From Nematopogon swammerdamellus (taxonomy: Eukaryota; Arthropoda; Insecta; Lepidoptera; Adelidae): a stretch of 64,000 nucleotides of DNA. Both the position numbers and the translations under genes were made by a program. Below, piece by piece: positions 10,768-21,504 of this stretch. The notes below the pieces were generated by a model. It was not told the DNA's origin and did no database searches. It worked only from the letters and a program-made list of their open reading frames with translations. Position 1 is the first letter of the stretch, and each line of letters begins with the position of its first letter. Where the stretch lies: positions 2,914,001 to 2,978,000 of the forward strand of contig OX336359.1 in the NCBI GenBank assembly GCA_946902875.1, read 5' to 3'.

Positions 10768-11592
10768 CAATTGGACGTAGTTATGCAAGAGAGATTCAAC
10801 CCACAAAGACACAAAAAAAAGATATGCAAGGTTTTATGAGATCTTTCCTCAGAAAGCCACCTATGTTCGTGTACATTTGAAAGTTAACTTGTAATGTAGT
10901 ACTAATATTAACCTTTTTAGTTCTAAATAAACAAAAGCAAATATAATGAGTTCTGAACAGGTTTTTTTTTTTTTCAAAATTTTCATCTGAATCTTTTTAC
11001 CAAAATTCAAAATGAGGGTTGGATCTGTACTAATATTATGTAATATGGCCGAGAGATACTTATTTAGCTTAGATTTTAGTAAGTTTGAATAATGAAGCTT
11101 ATTACAACACGTTTTTTTGTTAAAACAAGATTAAGTACTAATCTGTTTTGAAATTAAATTCCCAGGGTCTCTTATGCAATTATCTTTTATGCAATGTAAA
11201 ATTTAGATCTTATGGTAACTAATCCTCTTATCAAACAGTATCCAAGCAGGATGAGTCTCGTTTGCAATTTTGTCGAAAGTAAAATGGTGTTCAATATATT
11301 TTTGCAAATAATGTTCAACTGCCTGGATTCAGTTTGCTAGTTCGTTCTTGGTTCCTTTTTGATTTGGTAACTTTTAGCCCAGTAAATAGAGGTAAACGTA
11401 ACCCCCCTCTTTTGATCTCTATTTACTGGGCTATTTGTTACTGTGCATTTTGCGAGAAATAGTGTCTGAACGCGCTAGATCTTTTTACCAAAAATGAAGC
11501 GGTGGATTAAGTGGAGTTTGGTATATTTATTTACCAACTCAATTTCGGACTTGTTGTGGGTTGGATCTCTTTTGCATAACTACGTCTAATTA
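10768..11592. mobile_element. Candidate TIR element with internal hairpin
   Basis: The ends are about 40-bp inverted repeats: GACGTAGTTATGCAAGAGAG (left) and the complement of CTCTTTTGCATAACTACGTC (right), continuing through TTCAACCCACA and TGTGGGTTGGA. Inside, AGCCCAGTAAATAGAG (11376-11391) is a perfect inverted match to 11417-11432, with GTAAC/GTTAC extending the stem. There is no transposase frame, and no clear target duplication was seen. Confidence 0.5.
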
Positions 11593-12379
11593 TGCTAAAT
11601 TGTACACCTACTTGTGTTGTTATTATTTAGTGTAATAATAATAATCGCTTATCGGATGAAAAAAGACACAAAATAATATTACAAAACACACTCGATAGTA
11701 ACAGTAAAAATAATAAAACTAGATAATAACTAACAAACAATAACAAATAAATAACAATTTTGATGAATTGTTGTTATTTGTTTTCCATGGGGAGTGCTCG
11801 GACGGAGGAGCCGCCGGCCCCTTTCCACCTCCGCCCCACGCGAACTGGGCAGGGATTACATCCCTATCGTTCCTTCCACACTGCACTACCAAGCTGCACT
11901 ACCGCAGTGCTGTTTACAATTTTTATACGCTGGACTTACCGCGGATGCGTACCAATCGATTCTGCAGATCTTTCCTCTAAGCTCGATTCTGCTATAAGAT
12001 TAGTGCGTGTGTTATGTTTGTGTTTCGTCAAAACCGCACGTTTCGCCGAAATGCTATTCTACTCGCTAAGTTAGAGCAAACGCGCGTGTTATGTTATGTT
12101 ATGTTTGTGAAACACTAACACGCCGTCTGCTTCAAAGTAACGATGTGTTTTGGTGAAAACATATTATTTTTGAGGTGATTTCGAATGTTTTGTTTTTAGT
12201 TTTGGGTTTAATTTTAAATTGTTGTTTGTGAAAGTTTCGAAAAATGGCAGAAGGCTATCTAGAAATGAGAATGAGGAGACAGGGATCGCCGAGAGAAAAC
12301 GGAGATACGCGTCAAACCCTCTCGACGTACCGATGAATTTGCTATTTTATTATTTATGATTTATTATTTATTGCTTATT
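11593..12379 (+). other. Possible LINE 5' region; no host gene
   Basis: A GC-richer block at 11790-12080 precedes a 30-codon open frame starting with ATG at 12244 (MAEGYLEMRMRRQGS...) that stops at 12336. This could be the 5' UTR and first codons of a non-LTR element, but I recognise no domain. Confidence 0.25.
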
Positions 12380-12517
12380 ACTTGTCACTTGTCACTTGTC
12401 ACTTGTCACTTGTCACTTGTCACTTGTCACTTGTCACTTGTCACTTGTCACTTGTCACTTGTCACTTGTAACTTGTCACTTGTCACTTGTCACTTGTCAC
12501 TTGTCACTTGTCACTTA
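12380..12517 (+). repeat. Heptamer tandem repeat (ACTTGTC)n
   Basis: About 20 copies of ACTTGTC with one ACTTGTA variant near 12465. Because 21 bp is seven codons, every frame reads as a repeating heptapeptide, which explains the spurious 'LVTCHLS' open frames here. Confidence 0.95.
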
Positions 12518-12619
12518 TTATTTATTATTTATTATGTATTATTTATTATTTATTATTTATTACTTATTATTTATTATTGGTTGTTAGTTATTTGTTATTT
12601 ATTATTTATTTATTTAAAT
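12518..12619 (+). repeat. TTATTATTTA-type simple repeat
   Basis: Low-complexity ATTATTT units border the heptamer array and lead into the 3' end of the minus-strand retrotransposon. On the minus strand they are A-rich, and they may derive from the element's tail. Confidence 0.7.
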
Positions 12620-12816
12620 CCTTTATTTCACATTTTTAAAATGTTATATTGATTTTACATATTTAAACTAAAACTAATAAAAAACTTTATTGAATTAAAC
12701 ATACAGAAAATACATAAACTATAACTACCTATCAAATTAAATAGACAAATATAACTAATTAAAAAAAAAAAAAAAAAAAAAAAACCTATAACTAAAAACC
12801 ACTTAAAACTAAAAAC

Positions 12817-13545
12817 TTATAAATTATATATTTCCTCAAGGGGCGTCGTCCCCGGGATGGTTCCCAGGATGGCGGCCGCGTTGCCCCTCTGTATCCCCAG
12901 ACTAACTCGTTGCCGGAGATAAGAGAGGCAACACGGGTTTCCAGTTGCGGTCACCATCCTGGAACCCACCTCAAGGACGAAGGCCTTGGCCTCCTCCGAC
13001 CACGTACCAAATGTCTCGACGGCGAAGGCCACGAACCAGTAGTTGCACCTAATATCTTCGTATTTTTTGTGCTTCCTACTGGCCGCGGCTTCCGCCGCCG
13101 CACCCGCACGCGAGCAGGACAGCTTTATGTTGCTCGCACAGACGGTGTCCACACACGTTGCGTCCCACACCAGAGCGCGGCCGTGCTTCCACGGCAGAAT
13201 CGTCATTCCGTCGGGCCTTTTTCCGTCGTCTCTACACAGGCCCGGCGGCTCCAGTAGGCATGGCACGTCAACAGAAGTTAATGCTCTTTTCAGTAAGTCG
13301 TTAAGCATGTGATGTCTTGGGAATCTGCCCGAGTTTTTGTTACAGCTTAATCCGTGGTGACCCTGGGTGTCTGCGGTCTTGCCGCAGACACATTGGTGTT
13401 GTTCGTAAATGTTGCAGCCCAGCCTGAGCGCCATTCCTATTCTGAGAGAGTCCGGGTCCAGAAGCGTACCGATTGTATGGGAGGGAAGAGCATGCAACCA
13501 GGCCCCCGACTCTCTCTGAGTGGCGGCGCTCAGACGAGCAACCGT
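12817..13545 (-). pseudogene. Zinc knuckle and restriction-like endonuclease part
   Basis: The C-terminal continuation of the polymerase after the frameshift. A C-x1-C-x8-H-x4-C motif (CVCGKTADTQGHHGLSC) fits the CCHC signature that precedes the endonuclease in RLE elements. A PD-(D/E)XK-like signature follows: KRPD, then 15 residues later D-A-T in LVWDATCVDT. Conserved blocks FVAFAVETFGTWSEEAK and SYLRQRVSLGIQRGNAAAIL close the domain. The same blocks occur at 21275-21483 and 63513-63890. The endonuclease would nick the target DNA for reverse transcription. Confidence 0.75.
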
Positions 13546-15490
13546 TTCGGTGAATTATCTTTATTTTTTAAATCTTGAAATATTTTTTTACATAAAGGAT
13601 TGTCCCAGTTTTTTTGTATACCTGGATTGTCTGGTAAAGATTCAGTGGGACAATTTTTTTTCCAGTTATCAAGAGCGGCTTCTTCAAACTTGTTTACAGT
13701 GTTATTAGATAATTTCTCCAGTACTTGAACAGTTATTTTGGAGACACTGTGGATTGATGACAGGTAGGCTGGTATGGTAAGGTCAGATGGTTTTCTAATG
13801 CCAAGTCCGCTATTGATGACTGGCAAGGAAGCCTGTGTCCATTGTAATTCATTCAGTTCTGTGTTGATAATTGATTGCAATGTATTCCGGATGGCTGCGT
13901 CGAAACTATGTAGGATGTGGCATTCAAACAAGGGGGTTGATCTAAACAGGTAAATTAATTTGGGGATGGCGAAACAGTTTTTAAGGAGGTGAAATGCGAT
14001 ATGTGGTTGAATTGACTTTAGTTTATCTGAATTTATTTTGAAAGTTTTTAATTTTTGTGATACAGCTTCTTCAAAAGCGTCTGGCAGGAGAGGAGAGCCT
14101 AAAAGGGTTAATTCCGCATCCTTTGTAACTCTAATACCGGGGGCTACTTTTTGAAAATCATTCCAGACCTCAGAAGGTAGCTGATCTAGAGAGCAGTAAA
14201 ATATTTCGCATTTTTCCGGGTTAATCTCTAGACCAATCTTCTTGCCTTCTGAAATGATTTTAGACAGGTCTTCAAGCACAACTGGTGGGTCACCACCCAG
14301 TGTACCGTCATCGAGATACCAAACGTTCAAAGGTGATTGGAGGTTGCTAATGAGAGTGTGTATGACGAGACTGAAAATAGCTGGACCTAGGGGGTCTCCC
14401 TGTTGGCAGCCTACGGAAGAGGATATACGAGTGTCGTTATAGAAGAGATATGATGGGGACGCGTAGCTCTGCCACAGGTACGGATATATCTGAGGGAACT
14501 TATCTCTTACAGCTATGAGCATACTATCCCGTTCTATTGAATTAAATGCGTTTTTAAAGTCTATTTTTAATAATATTTTTTCCGAATTTTCTGAAACGTT
14601 CAGAAAAGTTCTAGTGGCATGAACAGCGGCCTCGCAGCCCCCTCTCGTGGCGCAACCTAACTGGATAGGGCGAAAATAAGAACCTGCTTCCTCTAGAATG
14701 TTTTTGCTACATATTTTCGAGGCTAGTCTCCTGAGAGAGTTACCTATAGCTATGGGCCGAATGCCGCCGTTTTTTTTTAAAAGTGCACACAAAGAAGCTC
14801 CATATAAGAAAGGACACACATCTGCATTAACTTTCCCAGAGATCATGAAGTTTATTAAAGATGTAAATGACTTAAGGATTCGCACACCTGCCTCTCCTGT
14901 CGAATGTGAAATTAAATCTTTGAGGTGTTGAGGTCTAAGACCATCGAGACCGGCTGAGGAGCCCGCTGGGAAACTCATGATTGCATTTCGTACCTCAATT
15001 GGTTCTGCAACTAGGATGTTGTCAATTATGGACGGTGGCTCTGGGAGATGTAAGATTCTGGATGCGGTCGGATGTTTGCTTTGTAGAGCGGTGATAGTGG
15101 TTTCATTATTCGGTGCGATAGAGTCATTCGATGAAAGCAGACGTACGGCACCCCTTACGTCACCGTCTGACACTTTACTTTCAACTCTCTTTTCCAAAGT
15201 TGAATTGCCAGAGAATGTTGAATTTGGAAATGATCTGGGCTCTTTAGAGTTGAGGTTCTCCTTAAGATATGATGTCAATGATTGTTTTTTTAACTCTTTT
15301 GGTACCCTTAAATATGAATAAGAAAATAAGAAAAGGTCTTTCCAATGTTCGAAAACGTTCTCACTAATACATTTATCTATAGATTGAGATAACTTGTTAG
15401 CCACACATATTCTTGCTGCTTTTGGTATTCTTTTTATAATTTTTATGTTTGTTTTGCACCTCGATAGTAAGGCTCCAAAATCTTCTGTTG
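13530..15490 (-). pseudogene. Reverse transcriptase (N-terminal and RT part)
   Basis: The polymerase part of the retrotransposon. From the GTG at 15404 the frame is 624 codons, and it stays open upstream to the truncation near 15490 without an ATG. RT motifs in order: SAGLDGLRPQHL (about 150-161), GGIRPIAIGNSLRRL (213-227), motif A IDFKNAFNSIERD with D282, CQQGDPLGP (333-341) and the catalytic YLDD at 363-366. All catalytic aspartates are present, so the enzyme was intact until recently. The frame ends at TGA 13530-13532. Reading continues in another frame just upstream of this stop as ARLSAATQRESGAWLHALPS, the expected continuation of this family, so a single frameshift near 13545 broke the gene. 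Confidence 0.8.
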
Positions 15491-15520
15491 AAATGTCGCG
15501 CTTTCAATAATAAAAAAAAT
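15490..15520 (+). mobile_element. 31-bp LINE 3' tail
   Basis: ATGTCGCGCTTTCAATAATA plus A-run is identical to the 3' terminus of the LINE tail at 19926-19953. It marks an extremely short, 5'-truncated insertion abutting the RLE element. Confidence 0.6.
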
Positions 15521-16289
15521 AGTTATAAAAAACTAAAACCCGACTACGTAAAAGCTAATTATGAAAATCGTTTAAATAAAAAAAAATAGTTATAAAAAAC
15601 TAAAACCCGTCTACGAAAAAGCAAATTATGAAAATAGTTTAACTATCTAAAAATAACAAAATAATGTTTTCCATATAATTTATCAGATACAGCATTTCTC
15701 TTTTTATATTGATTTTACCTTAGCACTAACTCTATAAATTTTGATAAATTTATTATTTTTAACGTTCTAAATATAGAGCCGTGGTCGGGCGTTCTTCGTT
15801 CAACAAGACAAGTGAGGCCCTCGTCGTGCATTATTAGATCGCGGAACTTAGGACGGCCATCGCCATTGTGTCATACTGGCATCTTTTTGTAAGATCAGTC
15901 AGAGCCAATCTAAAATTATTATAAGTAGATACATAGGTACATATCGAACGTCAACGGTTATAATGCACAACGACGGTCTCACTTGTCTTGTTGAACGAAG
16001 AACGCCCGACCACGGCTCTATATTTAGAACGTTAAAAATAATAAATTTATCAAAATTTATAGAGTTAGTGCTAAGGTAAAATCAATATAAAAAGAGAAAT
16101 GCTGTATCTGATAAATTATATGGAAAACATTATTTTGTTATTTTTAGTTATAGTTAAACTATTTTCATAATTTGCTTTTTCGTAGACGGGTTTTAGTTTT
16201 TTAGAACTATTTTTTTTTATTTAAACGATTTTCATAATTAGCTTTTACGTAGTCGGGTTTTAGTTTTTTATAACTATTTTTTTTTTATT
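15511..16289. mobile_element. Fold-back element with ~320-bp arms
   Basis: A long palindrome. The left arm (about 15511-15834) is the near-exact reverse complement of the right arm (about 15957-16289). Each arm carries two copies of a 70-bp unit containing AGTTATAAAAAACTAAAACC. The inner ends contain CAACAAGACAAGTGAG. The loop of about 120 bp (15835-15956) has no open frame. It is probably a non-autonomous fold-back DNA element. Confidence 0.85.
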
Positions 16290-16349
16290 TTAGGCTTTTT
16301 TAAAAACTGTTTGCATACTTTAAATGTTGTATGTAACTCGTATATTGAT

Positions 16350-16645
16350 TTTTATTATGGAATCTGACACATCACCTACAGGCTACAACATCCGTGATGT
16401 CAGCCCATAACACCGGGTGAACTTGGTGCCACGTCAGTGCTTCCCTTCGGTCGTACCGGCTACACTAAATACATAGCCGGTTCTACCGACCTTTCATTCA
16501 GTGCGGTGCGGTCGTACCAACACGGGCGGGTTAAACCCTACCACCTAGTAATATAAGAAGGAAGTCATATCCCTTAGTCGCCTTTTACGACATACACGGG
16601 GAGAGATACAGTGGGGCTATTCTTTTATATAAGTACCGGCTTGAT
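16350..16645 (-). mobile_element. SINE-A copy with SINE-C-type head
   Basis: Reverse complement of the SINE-A tail, core and the alternative head (CCTTAGTCGCCTTTTACGAC, GATACAGTGGGGCTATTCTT). The last few bases of the head are lost at 16640. Confidence 0.8.
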
Positions 16646-16929
16646 ACTATCCGTCCGTTTATTTGTCGTGATCTCTATTTGAAACTAAAGTTTTCTGCAA
16701 ATAGCGCATGAGTGAGTACCTACATATATATACAAATTATGTATAGTTGAACGATGTATAGTCTTGAAGTAAAATGAAAAGTCAGTCAGAGCAAGACTGA
16801 AGACTGAGCTGTGTAAGTACACGATTTTCTTTGTCTATGTAAGTAAATATATCTGGCTGGGGTGAAGCTGATTCGGGAAGTAAGTAAACCAATCAGTTCA
16901 AGGCCCAAGACCGAGGGAGGTTTCAGGTT
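16646..16929. other. No gene recognised
   Basis: AT-rich spacer between a SINE-A and a LINE tail. No feature could be supported. Confidence 0.35.
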
Positions 16930-16979
16930 GTACATAGTTGAATAATGTACTCACTCGAAGCAGGTAAGCCACTAAGGCG

Positions 16980-17545
16980 AGGCCAAAGCTACTGATATTA
17001 TTTTTATAGTAAGCGCGACATGTGGCGCCGAGCCACCCATAAGGTGTCTAGCGATGCCCATGGACATTCGGTAGCATGCGGAGGCTGCCAATGCCAAGCC
17101 GGCCTGACAGGTGCCCAGGTTGAAGGACCCGAGACTGTACTTGGGGGAAAATATTTCTCTCTGTTTGTATTTCAACAGGCTCTGATTTAGCTATGTATTC
17201 CTACGGAGTTGCAGTGGTTTTAGATCGCGGGACATTTGGGAGTCACCTACTATTCGCACGGCTCGACGCTGGATCGAGTCCAGAGGCGCCAGCTGGTATT
17301 TGACTGAGCCATCCCATAGGTGCGAGCAGTACCGAATCTGCGATTTATACGGCCTTGCCCTCGATGTCACGCCGGAAGTTTAGATCGTGCGAAAATTCGA
17401 CTCGGAGGACCCCGAGGTGGTCGCAAAATTTAAGTGACGTGCCTTGGTAGGAAGGAGCTGGTGTGAACGCCGCTCTCTTCGCACTGAACGCGCAAACTTG
17501 TATCTTGGAGGTATTTAACTTGACCAACTTGCTACGGCCCATTCG
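16980..17545 (-). pseudogene. LINE 3' coding remnant and 3' UTR
   Basis: The minus strand reads LVKLNTSKIQVCAFSAKRAA (about 17530-17470), then after a frame change QIRYCSHLWDGSVKYQLAPL and DSIQRRAVRIVGD. These match the 'F-N--KTQVCAF', 'YCSHLW-G' and 'D--QRRA-R' blocks of lepidopteran LINE polymerases. The 3' UTR contains ACCTTATGGGTGGCTCGGCG and ends in TGTCGCGCTTACTATAAAAA. Several frameshifts make it dead. Confidence 0.7.
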
Positions 17546-17639
17546 GAAATAGAGCCGAGTGTTTGCTCAAGCTCAGACACAAGTCTTCGCCTCTTCTCAT
17601 CCACATCCCGCCTAGTTGAAGGGTAACTGGTGTAGAACC

Positions 17640-17965
17640 CGTGTTCCGTACTCTCGTATGTATAACAATGTTATGTTGCCCCCTGAATGCTACGCCCACG
17701 CCTTCAACGTTAGCAAGGCTCAGTGCTGCGCATTATCTGCGAAGGTCGATTTGAAGGTCCTTTTGCTTTCCAAGCCAGTTTCTAAGTCAGCGTCATACCT
17801 GTCTGGAAGCACCTGAACCTCCTGGGCACCGCCATTTCCAAAGACGTAGGTTTCCGGCAACTAATCGAGTCTAGGGCTAAAATTGCACCCAGAAAATTGG
17901 GAATACTTTTCCGCAATCGGCGGTTCTTCTCTTCCACAATATCCCGCTTAGCTGAAGGGTAACTT
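17640..17965 (+). pseudogene. LINE polymerase remnant, opposite orientation
   Basis: Plus-strand frames give FNVSKAQCCALSAK and, after disruptions, LLGTAISKDVGFRQLIESRA then KLGILFRNRRFF. These are the same family blocks as the minus-strand copy next door, so two LINE fragments meet head to head. Confidence 0.6.
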
Positions 17966-18007
17966 GCATCCGAAAATATTGTAGGTATTAGGTATATTTA
18001 ATGTACC

Positions 18008-18458
18008 TACCTTTTTTTTATGGAAACTTGACACGGTTGGCTACATCACCTACAGCATCCGTGATGTCAGCCCATAACACCGGGTGAACTAGGTGCCATG
18101 TCAGTGCTTTCCTTCATTTCGCGCCGGCTACACTGAACTGGACGGAAAACACGAACTATTTACATAACCGTTTCGACCGACGTTTCGCTCAGTGCGGTGG
18201 TACCAACCCGGCCGGGATAAACCCTACCACCTAGTAAGGTAAGAAGGGAAGGGACCTATTGTCTCTATTGGACAAAGGGGGAAGCACTAACGTGGTATCC
18301 GAACCACGGTCAGCCTCCAACAGTCGGGCGGTCATCCATCCAATAACTGACCGCACCATTAAGCTGCCGAGGCTGACGATCCCTTAGTCGACTTTTACGA
18401 CATGCGACGGGGAGAGATGCAGTGGGGCTATTCTTTTTAAGTACCGACCCCACACGGT
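18008..18458 (-). mobile_element. SINE-A with 5S block plus SINE-C-type head
   Basis: The reverse complement shows, in order, SINE-C-type head (GGGGTCGGTACTTAAAAAGA), a shortened 5S-like block (GCGGTCAGTTATTGGATGG) and the SINE-A core and tail. Its organisation matches 22030-22500. The segment ATTGTCTCTATTGGACAAAG is a local disruption. Confidence 0.75.
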
Positions 18459-18829
18459 ACACCTACACTACATATTATGCTTACACTAGGTACCTACATG
18501 GACATTTAATACCAATTTATTTTAGCATAGTACTGTATCTAATAATAATATTATATATCTATATAAAATATGTAGGTATATTACCAACAATACCATGTCG
18601 CTTCTTCGCGTCGCGTCGTCGCGTGTCGTCGCGCGTCATGGGTGTATGTAACGTACCGAAACCGCGGGGGGCGCGCGGCGCGGTGCGCGGGCGACTACGC
18701 TTCATCGCGAATAATCGCGATTCGTACATGCGCCACACATTTTGCTCTATTTCTCTGTACACATAAGTTTAATAGATAGCAAAGTATATATTTTCGGAAT
18801 CGTAATTTAATTATCTTTAATTTGATACC

Positions 18830-19100
18830 CCACTCAATATATTTTGAAAAACTAATTTGACATTTTGAGGCTGTGCGTCCGCCATTTTGAATTTTGAAAA
18901 TTGTTATATAGCCTATGACACTCCCGTGAATAAGACAAATCCACTGGCATAAGAATTATTCAAATCGGCCCAGTACTTTAGGCTGTAGAGTGGAATATAG
19001 ATAGTCACATACATACATACATACATACATACATACATACATACATACACGCCAAACTCATAACCCTTCCTTTTTTGGCTTCGCCGTAGTCGGGTAAAAA
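18830..19100 (+). repeat. Dispersed repeat with (CATA)n
   Basis: TTGTTATATAGCCTATGACA, then AATCGGCCCAGTACTTTAGG, an 8-9 unit CATA microsatellite (19013-19048) and CCTTTTTTGGCTTCGCCGTA. I associate this combination with a common lepidopteran interspersed repeat. There is no coding frame. Confidence 0.5.
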
Positions 19101-19780
19101 TACATAAAATGTACGAATTTAATAAAAACGGTAATTATTAATTATTCATGTTTGCCGTTTTGGCTTCTAAATAAATTATGTTAACGTACCTACTATTCAG
19201 ATTATTTCAGTGAAATTATATTAATTGTAATATCACTTACTTTTATGCATATTATATTTTATATTTATGTAATAATAATTATATAACATTTTGTAAAAAT
19301 GATTCTTTCTAGCGAATAAATCCCCAACAAAGAGGGATTTGTAAAATGGTATCACATCTATGAGCGTGTCGCCAAGCGACGAAAATCAGTAAACATTTGC
19401 ACTCAATTTGAACAAAATAAATGTATAACTCGCTTAATTATGAATGTTTGTTACAATAATTAATTCTTGCATATTTTTATGCACCTATTACGCATAATTC
19501 ATTATTTTTATTGGTAAGTATTTAAAAGAAAAAACTTTAGTCAACATTATTGTCAGAATTTTTCGCGTTAGGCGACGCGATGTCAAACCTTCACCTAAGC
19601 TCCGCCTCCTGTTACCATAGACACTAACTAAACGTGTTTTGTAAATAGCAGAATAGCATCATGTGGAAACCACGTCCAAACTTACTCGTGTTATGTTTGA
19701 CTCAAACACAACACACGAAGTATGTTTGAAAATTGTGCAATTAGCAGAATCGAGCTTACAACCGGTAAACTCTGGAACGC
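19100..19780. other. No gene recognised
   Basis: AT-rich intergenic sequence. Nothing is supported. Confidence 0.35.
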
Positions 19781-19784
19781 TCAT

Positions 19785-19965
19785 ATATTTTCCGCCCAAG
19801 TACAGTCTCCAGTCCTTCCAGCCCTCGTGAATGGGCACCTGTCAGGCCGGCGTGGCATTCGCAACCCCGCATACGACAGAATGTCCATGGGCGCCGTTAG
19901 ACATCTTATGGGTGACTCGGCGCCAAATGTCGCGCTTTCAATAATAAAAAAAATAACATTTATAG
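19785..19965 (+). mobile_element. LINE 3' UTR fragment
   Basis: GGGCACCTGTCAGGCCGGCG, ATGTCCATGGGCGCCGTTAG and GTCGCGCTTTCAATAATAAA match the 3' end of the minus-strand LINE at 16980-17190. A SINE-A follows directly. Confidence 0.65.
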
Positions 19966-19969
19966 GTAA

Positions 19970-20085
19970 GTTTTTTTTTATGGAAACTGACACGGTTGGC
20001 TACATCACCTACAATATCCATGATGTCAGCCCATAACACAGGGTGAACTAGGTGCCATGTCAGTGCTTCCCTTCATTTTATGTCA
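19970..20085 (-). mobile_element. SINE-A 3' fragment
   Basis: Oligo-T and AACTGACACGGTTGGCTACA through GCCATGTCAGTGCTTCCCTT. It ends where the 177-bp satellite begins. Confidence 0.75.
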
Positions 20086-20105
20086 GTTCCTTCATAGTAT
20101 GTTTT

Positions 20106-21034
20106 CAGTTCTTCGTTTAAGTGTATTTCCACTTGAGAGTCGAATGCACTTTGTACGGGGCTTGGCGCGGGGCTCGTCGCGAGGCTCGCGGCTCGTGTAG
20201 TGAATGTGGTAACGTGCGGACGCTTGTGTGTGGGTATATACAAGAACTATTCTGGAAGAACTAATGACCGTTCTGGCCTGTTCAGTTCTTCGTTTAAGTG
20301 TATTTCCACTTGAGAGTCGAATGCACTTTGTACGGGGCTCGGCGCGGGGCTAGTCGCGAGGCTCGCGGCTCGTGTAGGGAATGTGGTAACGTGCAGACGC
20401 TTGTGTGTGGGTATATACAAGAACTATTCTGGAAGAACTAATGACCGTTCTGGCCTTTTCAGTTCTTCGTTTAAGTGTATTTCCACTTGAGAGTCGAATG
20501 CACTTTGTACGGGGCTTGGCGCGGGGCTCGTCGCGAGGCTCGCGGCTCGTGTAGTGAATGTGGTAACGTGCGGACGCTTGTGTGTGGGTATATACAAGAA
20601 CTATTCTGGAAGAACTAATGACCGTTCTGGCCTGTTCAGTTCTTCGTTTAAGTGTATTTCCACTTGAGAGTCGAATGCACTTTGTACGGGGCTCGGCGCG
20701 GGGCTAGTCGCGAGGCTCGCGGCTCGTGTAGGGAATGTGGTAACGTGCAGACGCTTGTGTGTGGGTATATACAAGAACTATTCTGGAAGAACTAATGACC
20801 GTTCTGGCCTTTTCAGTTCTTCGTTTAAGTGTATTTCCACTTGAGAGTCGAATGCACTTTGTACGGGGCTCGGCGCGGGGCTAGTCGCGAGGCTCGCGGC
20901 TCGTGTAGGGAATGTGGTAACGTGCAGACGCTTGTGTGTGGGTATATACAAGAAGTGTTCTGGAGGAACTAATGACCGTTCTGGCCTTTTCAGTTCTTCG
21001 TTAAAGTGTATTTCCACTTGAGAGTCGAATGCAC
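20106..21034 (+). repeat. 177-bp satellite with 354-bp higher-order unit
   Basis: CAGTTCTTCG recurs at 20106, 20283, 20460, 20637, 20814 and 20991, an exact 177-bp period over five full units and one partial. Units alternate between type A (GGCTCGTCGCG, GTAGTGAATG, GCGGACGC) and type B (GGCTAGTCGCG, GTAGGGAATG, GCAGACGC) as A-B-A-B-B'. Unit 5 differs (AGAAGTGTTCTGGAGG). The minus-strand open frame at 20778-21017 exists only because unit 5 lost a stop. Confidence 0.95.
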
Positions 21035-21239
21035 TTAATACATAATATGCTTACCTGCGTATGAAAGAACTAGGCTATTAGAATATAATTTATCTTTATG
21101 ATATTATAATGAGCTAAGTATTAAGTCTTATCTTTAAAGGACTGCAACTAGGCTAGATCATAATATATGGTTCTCTTTCTATTTATACTTATCTTTGAGG
21201 GCCAAAGTCATAAGGCGCTTTCTCACTACAACGCCACGA

Positions 21240-21504
21240 CCACGGCATGGCACTGCACGACATTTTGTACCAATTAGGAAAAAGCCTCTTTGAGTTTCTA
21301 GGTTTTGCGGTGGAAACCCTTGGTGCGTGGTCACCAGACGCACTGGCTTTTGCTGAAACCATCGGGAAATTGCTAGTGGATAAGTCCGGTGACGTGCGTG
21401 CCGAGGCTTACTTCATACGCCGCATAAGCCTAGAAATTCAAAGAGGGAACGCTATAAGCGTCCTAGGGGGCTGCCTCGGCTGAACTAGAAAAAAATTTTT
21501 ATTT
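21240..21504 (+). pseudogene. RLE retrotransposon C-terminus, 5' part
   Basis: From about 21290 the frame reads FLGFAVETLGAWSPDALAFA then FIRRISLEIQRGNAISVLGG and stops at 21481-21483. These are the blocks that end the endonuclease domain at 12817-13545. Everything upstream is missing. The 3' UTR is interrupted at 21504 by a DNA transposon and resumes at 24285. Confidence 0.7.

Larger units (their letters stand above)
12620..15497 (-). mobile_element. RLE-type non-LTR retrotransposon, 5'-truncated
   Basis: A minus-strand LINE with a polymerase followed by a Cys/His motif and a restriction-like endonuclease domain. There is no APE-type endonuclease upstream. This architecture belongs to the R2/R4/NeSL-like group of site-preferring non-LTR elements; I cannot assign the clade. 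On the minus strand the 3' UTR contains GTGAAATAAAGG (polyadenylation-type signal) near 12620-12640. The 5' end is cut at about 15497, next to a LINE tail and a fold-back element. One frameshift splits the coding region. Confidence 0.75.

Noticed and set aside
12356..12652. 98-codon open frame with repeating LVTCHLS
   Set aside because: It is the translation of the (ACTTGTC)n simple repeat; a 7-bp repeat without stops is open in all three frames.
20778..21017. 79-codon minus-strand repeat protein
   Set aside because: Only satellite unit 5 and its neighbour lack the stop present in the other units; it is not conserved across the array.
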